This document shows, in pieces, positions 63,338 through 64,000 of a stretch of DNA of 64,000 nucleotides. The DNA comes from Streptomyces griseoviridis (GTDB taxonomy: Bacteria; Actinomycetota; Actinomycetes; Streptomycetales; Streptomycetaceae), in contig NZ_CP029078.1 in NCBI RefSeq assembly GCF_005222485.1, positions 2,570,001 through 2,634,000 on the forward strand. The letters are read 5' to 3'. Under the pieces are notes generated by a model. It did not search any database, was not told the origin of the DNA, and saw only the letters and a list, made by a program, of their open reading frames with translations. A program made the translations under genes and the position numbers. How positions within the stretch are numbered: position 1 is the stretch's first letter; the number at the start of each line of letters is the position of its first letter.

Positions 63338-64000
63338 GTGAGTGGGTTGCGGTTCGTCCGCATGGGATTCGGCGCGGAGGCCGTCGAGTACCAGGAGGCG
63401 TGGGACGAGCAACGCCGGGTGCACGCGGCCCGGTTCACCGACGAGGTGCCGGACACCGTGCTGCTCCTCGAACACCCCCCGGTGTACACGGCCGGCCGCC
63501 GCACCGCGGACAGCGAGCGCCCGCTGGACGGCACCCCGGTCGTGGACGTCGACCGCGGCGGCAAGATCACCTGGCACGGCCCCGGGCAACTGGTGGGCTA
63601 CCCGATCCAGAAGCTGCCCCGCCCGGTGGACGTGGTGGCGCACGTGCGCCGTCTCGAGGAGGCGCTGATCCGCGCCTGCGCCGAGTACGGCGTGCGGACC
63701 AGCCGGGTCGAGGGCCGCAGCGGGGTGTGGGTGCTGGGCGACCCGGTCGAGGACCGGCCGGCCGCGGGAGGGCTCTCCCTCGACTTCGACCCGCGGCTGA
63801 CGGACGACGAGTTCGACCCGCGCCTCGACGGCCCCGAGTACGCCCCGTCCAACGCGGGCCAGCGACGCGAGGACCGCAAGATCGCGGCGATCGGCATCCG
63901 GGTCGCCAAGGGCGTCACCATGCACGGCTTCGCCTTCAACGTGAACCCGGACAACCGCTGGTTCGACCGGATCATCCCGTGCGGCATCAGGGACGCCGGG
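63338..64000 (+). CDS. lipB: Octanoyl-[acyl-carrier-protein]-protein N-octanoyltransferase (3' end cut by window)
   Basis: 221 codons are present; the gene continues past the right edge. It transfers octanoate from ACP to lipoyl domains, such as those of the E2 encoded at 48225. [18 protein letters not shown] is the LipB signature, and the catalytic Cys-Lys dyad is in place ([10 protein letters not shown] for Lys; IIPCGI for Cys). GTG 63338 has GAGGAGG eight bases upstream. An Asp/Pro insertion (about residues 137-170) is longer than in E. coli. Confidence 0.95.
   Translation, partial: MSGLRFVRMGFGAEAVEYQEAWDEQRRVHAARFTDEVPDTVLLLEHPPVYTAGRRTADSERPLDGTPVVDVDRGGKITWHGPGQLVGYPIQKLPRPVDVVAHVRRLEEALIRACAEYGVRTSRVEGRSGVWVLGDPVEDRPAAGGLSLDFDPRLTDDEFDPRLDGPEYAPSNAGQRREDRKIAAIGIRVAKGVTMHGFAFNVNPDNRWFDRIIPCGIRDAG

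Overview
This window is high-GC chromosomal DNA (GC well above 70% by eye, frequent GTG starts, strong third-position G/C bias) from a streptomycete or close relative. The gene order matches, from memory, the Streptomyces coelicolor region around SCO2130-SCO2194. It also shares much gene content with the Mycobacterium tuberculosis trpD - qcrCAB - ctaC - adoK - cobT/cobS - pepB - dlaT - lipB neighbourhood. It is a core-metabolism region. I saw no insertion sequence, prophage, CRISPR array, rRNA or tRNA gene.

Layout. 0.1-6.7 kb: a GT87-like membrane glycosyltransferase, a lipoprotein with an HExxH motif, two paralogous NlpC/P60 cell-wall hydrolases, a NYN-domain protein and a small zinc-ribbon protein. 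6.9-10.7 kb: a rhomboid protease coupled to a Lrp/AsnC ligand-binding protein, a class V PLP enzyme under a SAM-IV riboswitch, and trpD. 10.8-20.2 kb: the aerobic respiratory locus, with qcrCAB-ctaE (cytochrome bcc) and ctaCDF (aa3 oxidase) separated by an atypical receiver protein and an L,D-transpeptidase. 20.5-27.5 kb: a cysteine desulfurase-TusA fusion, adenosine kinase, a large repeat-bearing membrane protein, an ErpA/HesB-type Fe-S protein and nadA, whose product is itself an Fe-S enzyme. 27.6-34 kb: an envelope-stress-like block with a HAE1-type RND exporter, a NarL-type two-component system and PspA/PspAA.

34.3-44.8 kb: DUF3043, two methyltransferases, an S1C protease and late cobalamin assembly (an MBL-CobU fusion, cobT, cobS), interleaved with a DUF2156 (MprF-like) membrane enzyme, a rhomboid-like protein and another membrane protein. 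45-53.8 kb: leucyl aminopeptidase, then lpd, a two-lipoyl-domain E2, a GntR/FCD regulator and aceE (pyruvate dehydrogenase E1). 53.9-61.5 kb: a WYL regulator, a DUF4240 protein, a PGRP-type amidase, a MarP-like membrane serine protease, a GNAT acetyltransferase, a TIGR01777 epimerase and an FAD amine-oxidase-like enzyme. 61.6-64 kb: an NsdA-like regulator and the start of lipB, which runs off the window.

How the genes fit together. The dehydrogenase complex (lpd, E2, aceE), its lipoylation (lipB), Fe-S supply (desulfurase, ErpA-like), NAD synthesis (nadA) and the bcc-aa3 chain form one respiratory and cofactor neighbourhood. The best regulatory signals are the SAM-IV riboswitch at about 9.45-9.59 kb with a six-codon leader ORF behind it, a 17-bp palindrome inside the aceE promoter, a 10-bp dyad at the nadA promoter, and a non-canonical CTG start at 34,864. 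Most gene starts were moved downstream of the longest open frame to fit ribosome-binding sites and conserved N-termini.
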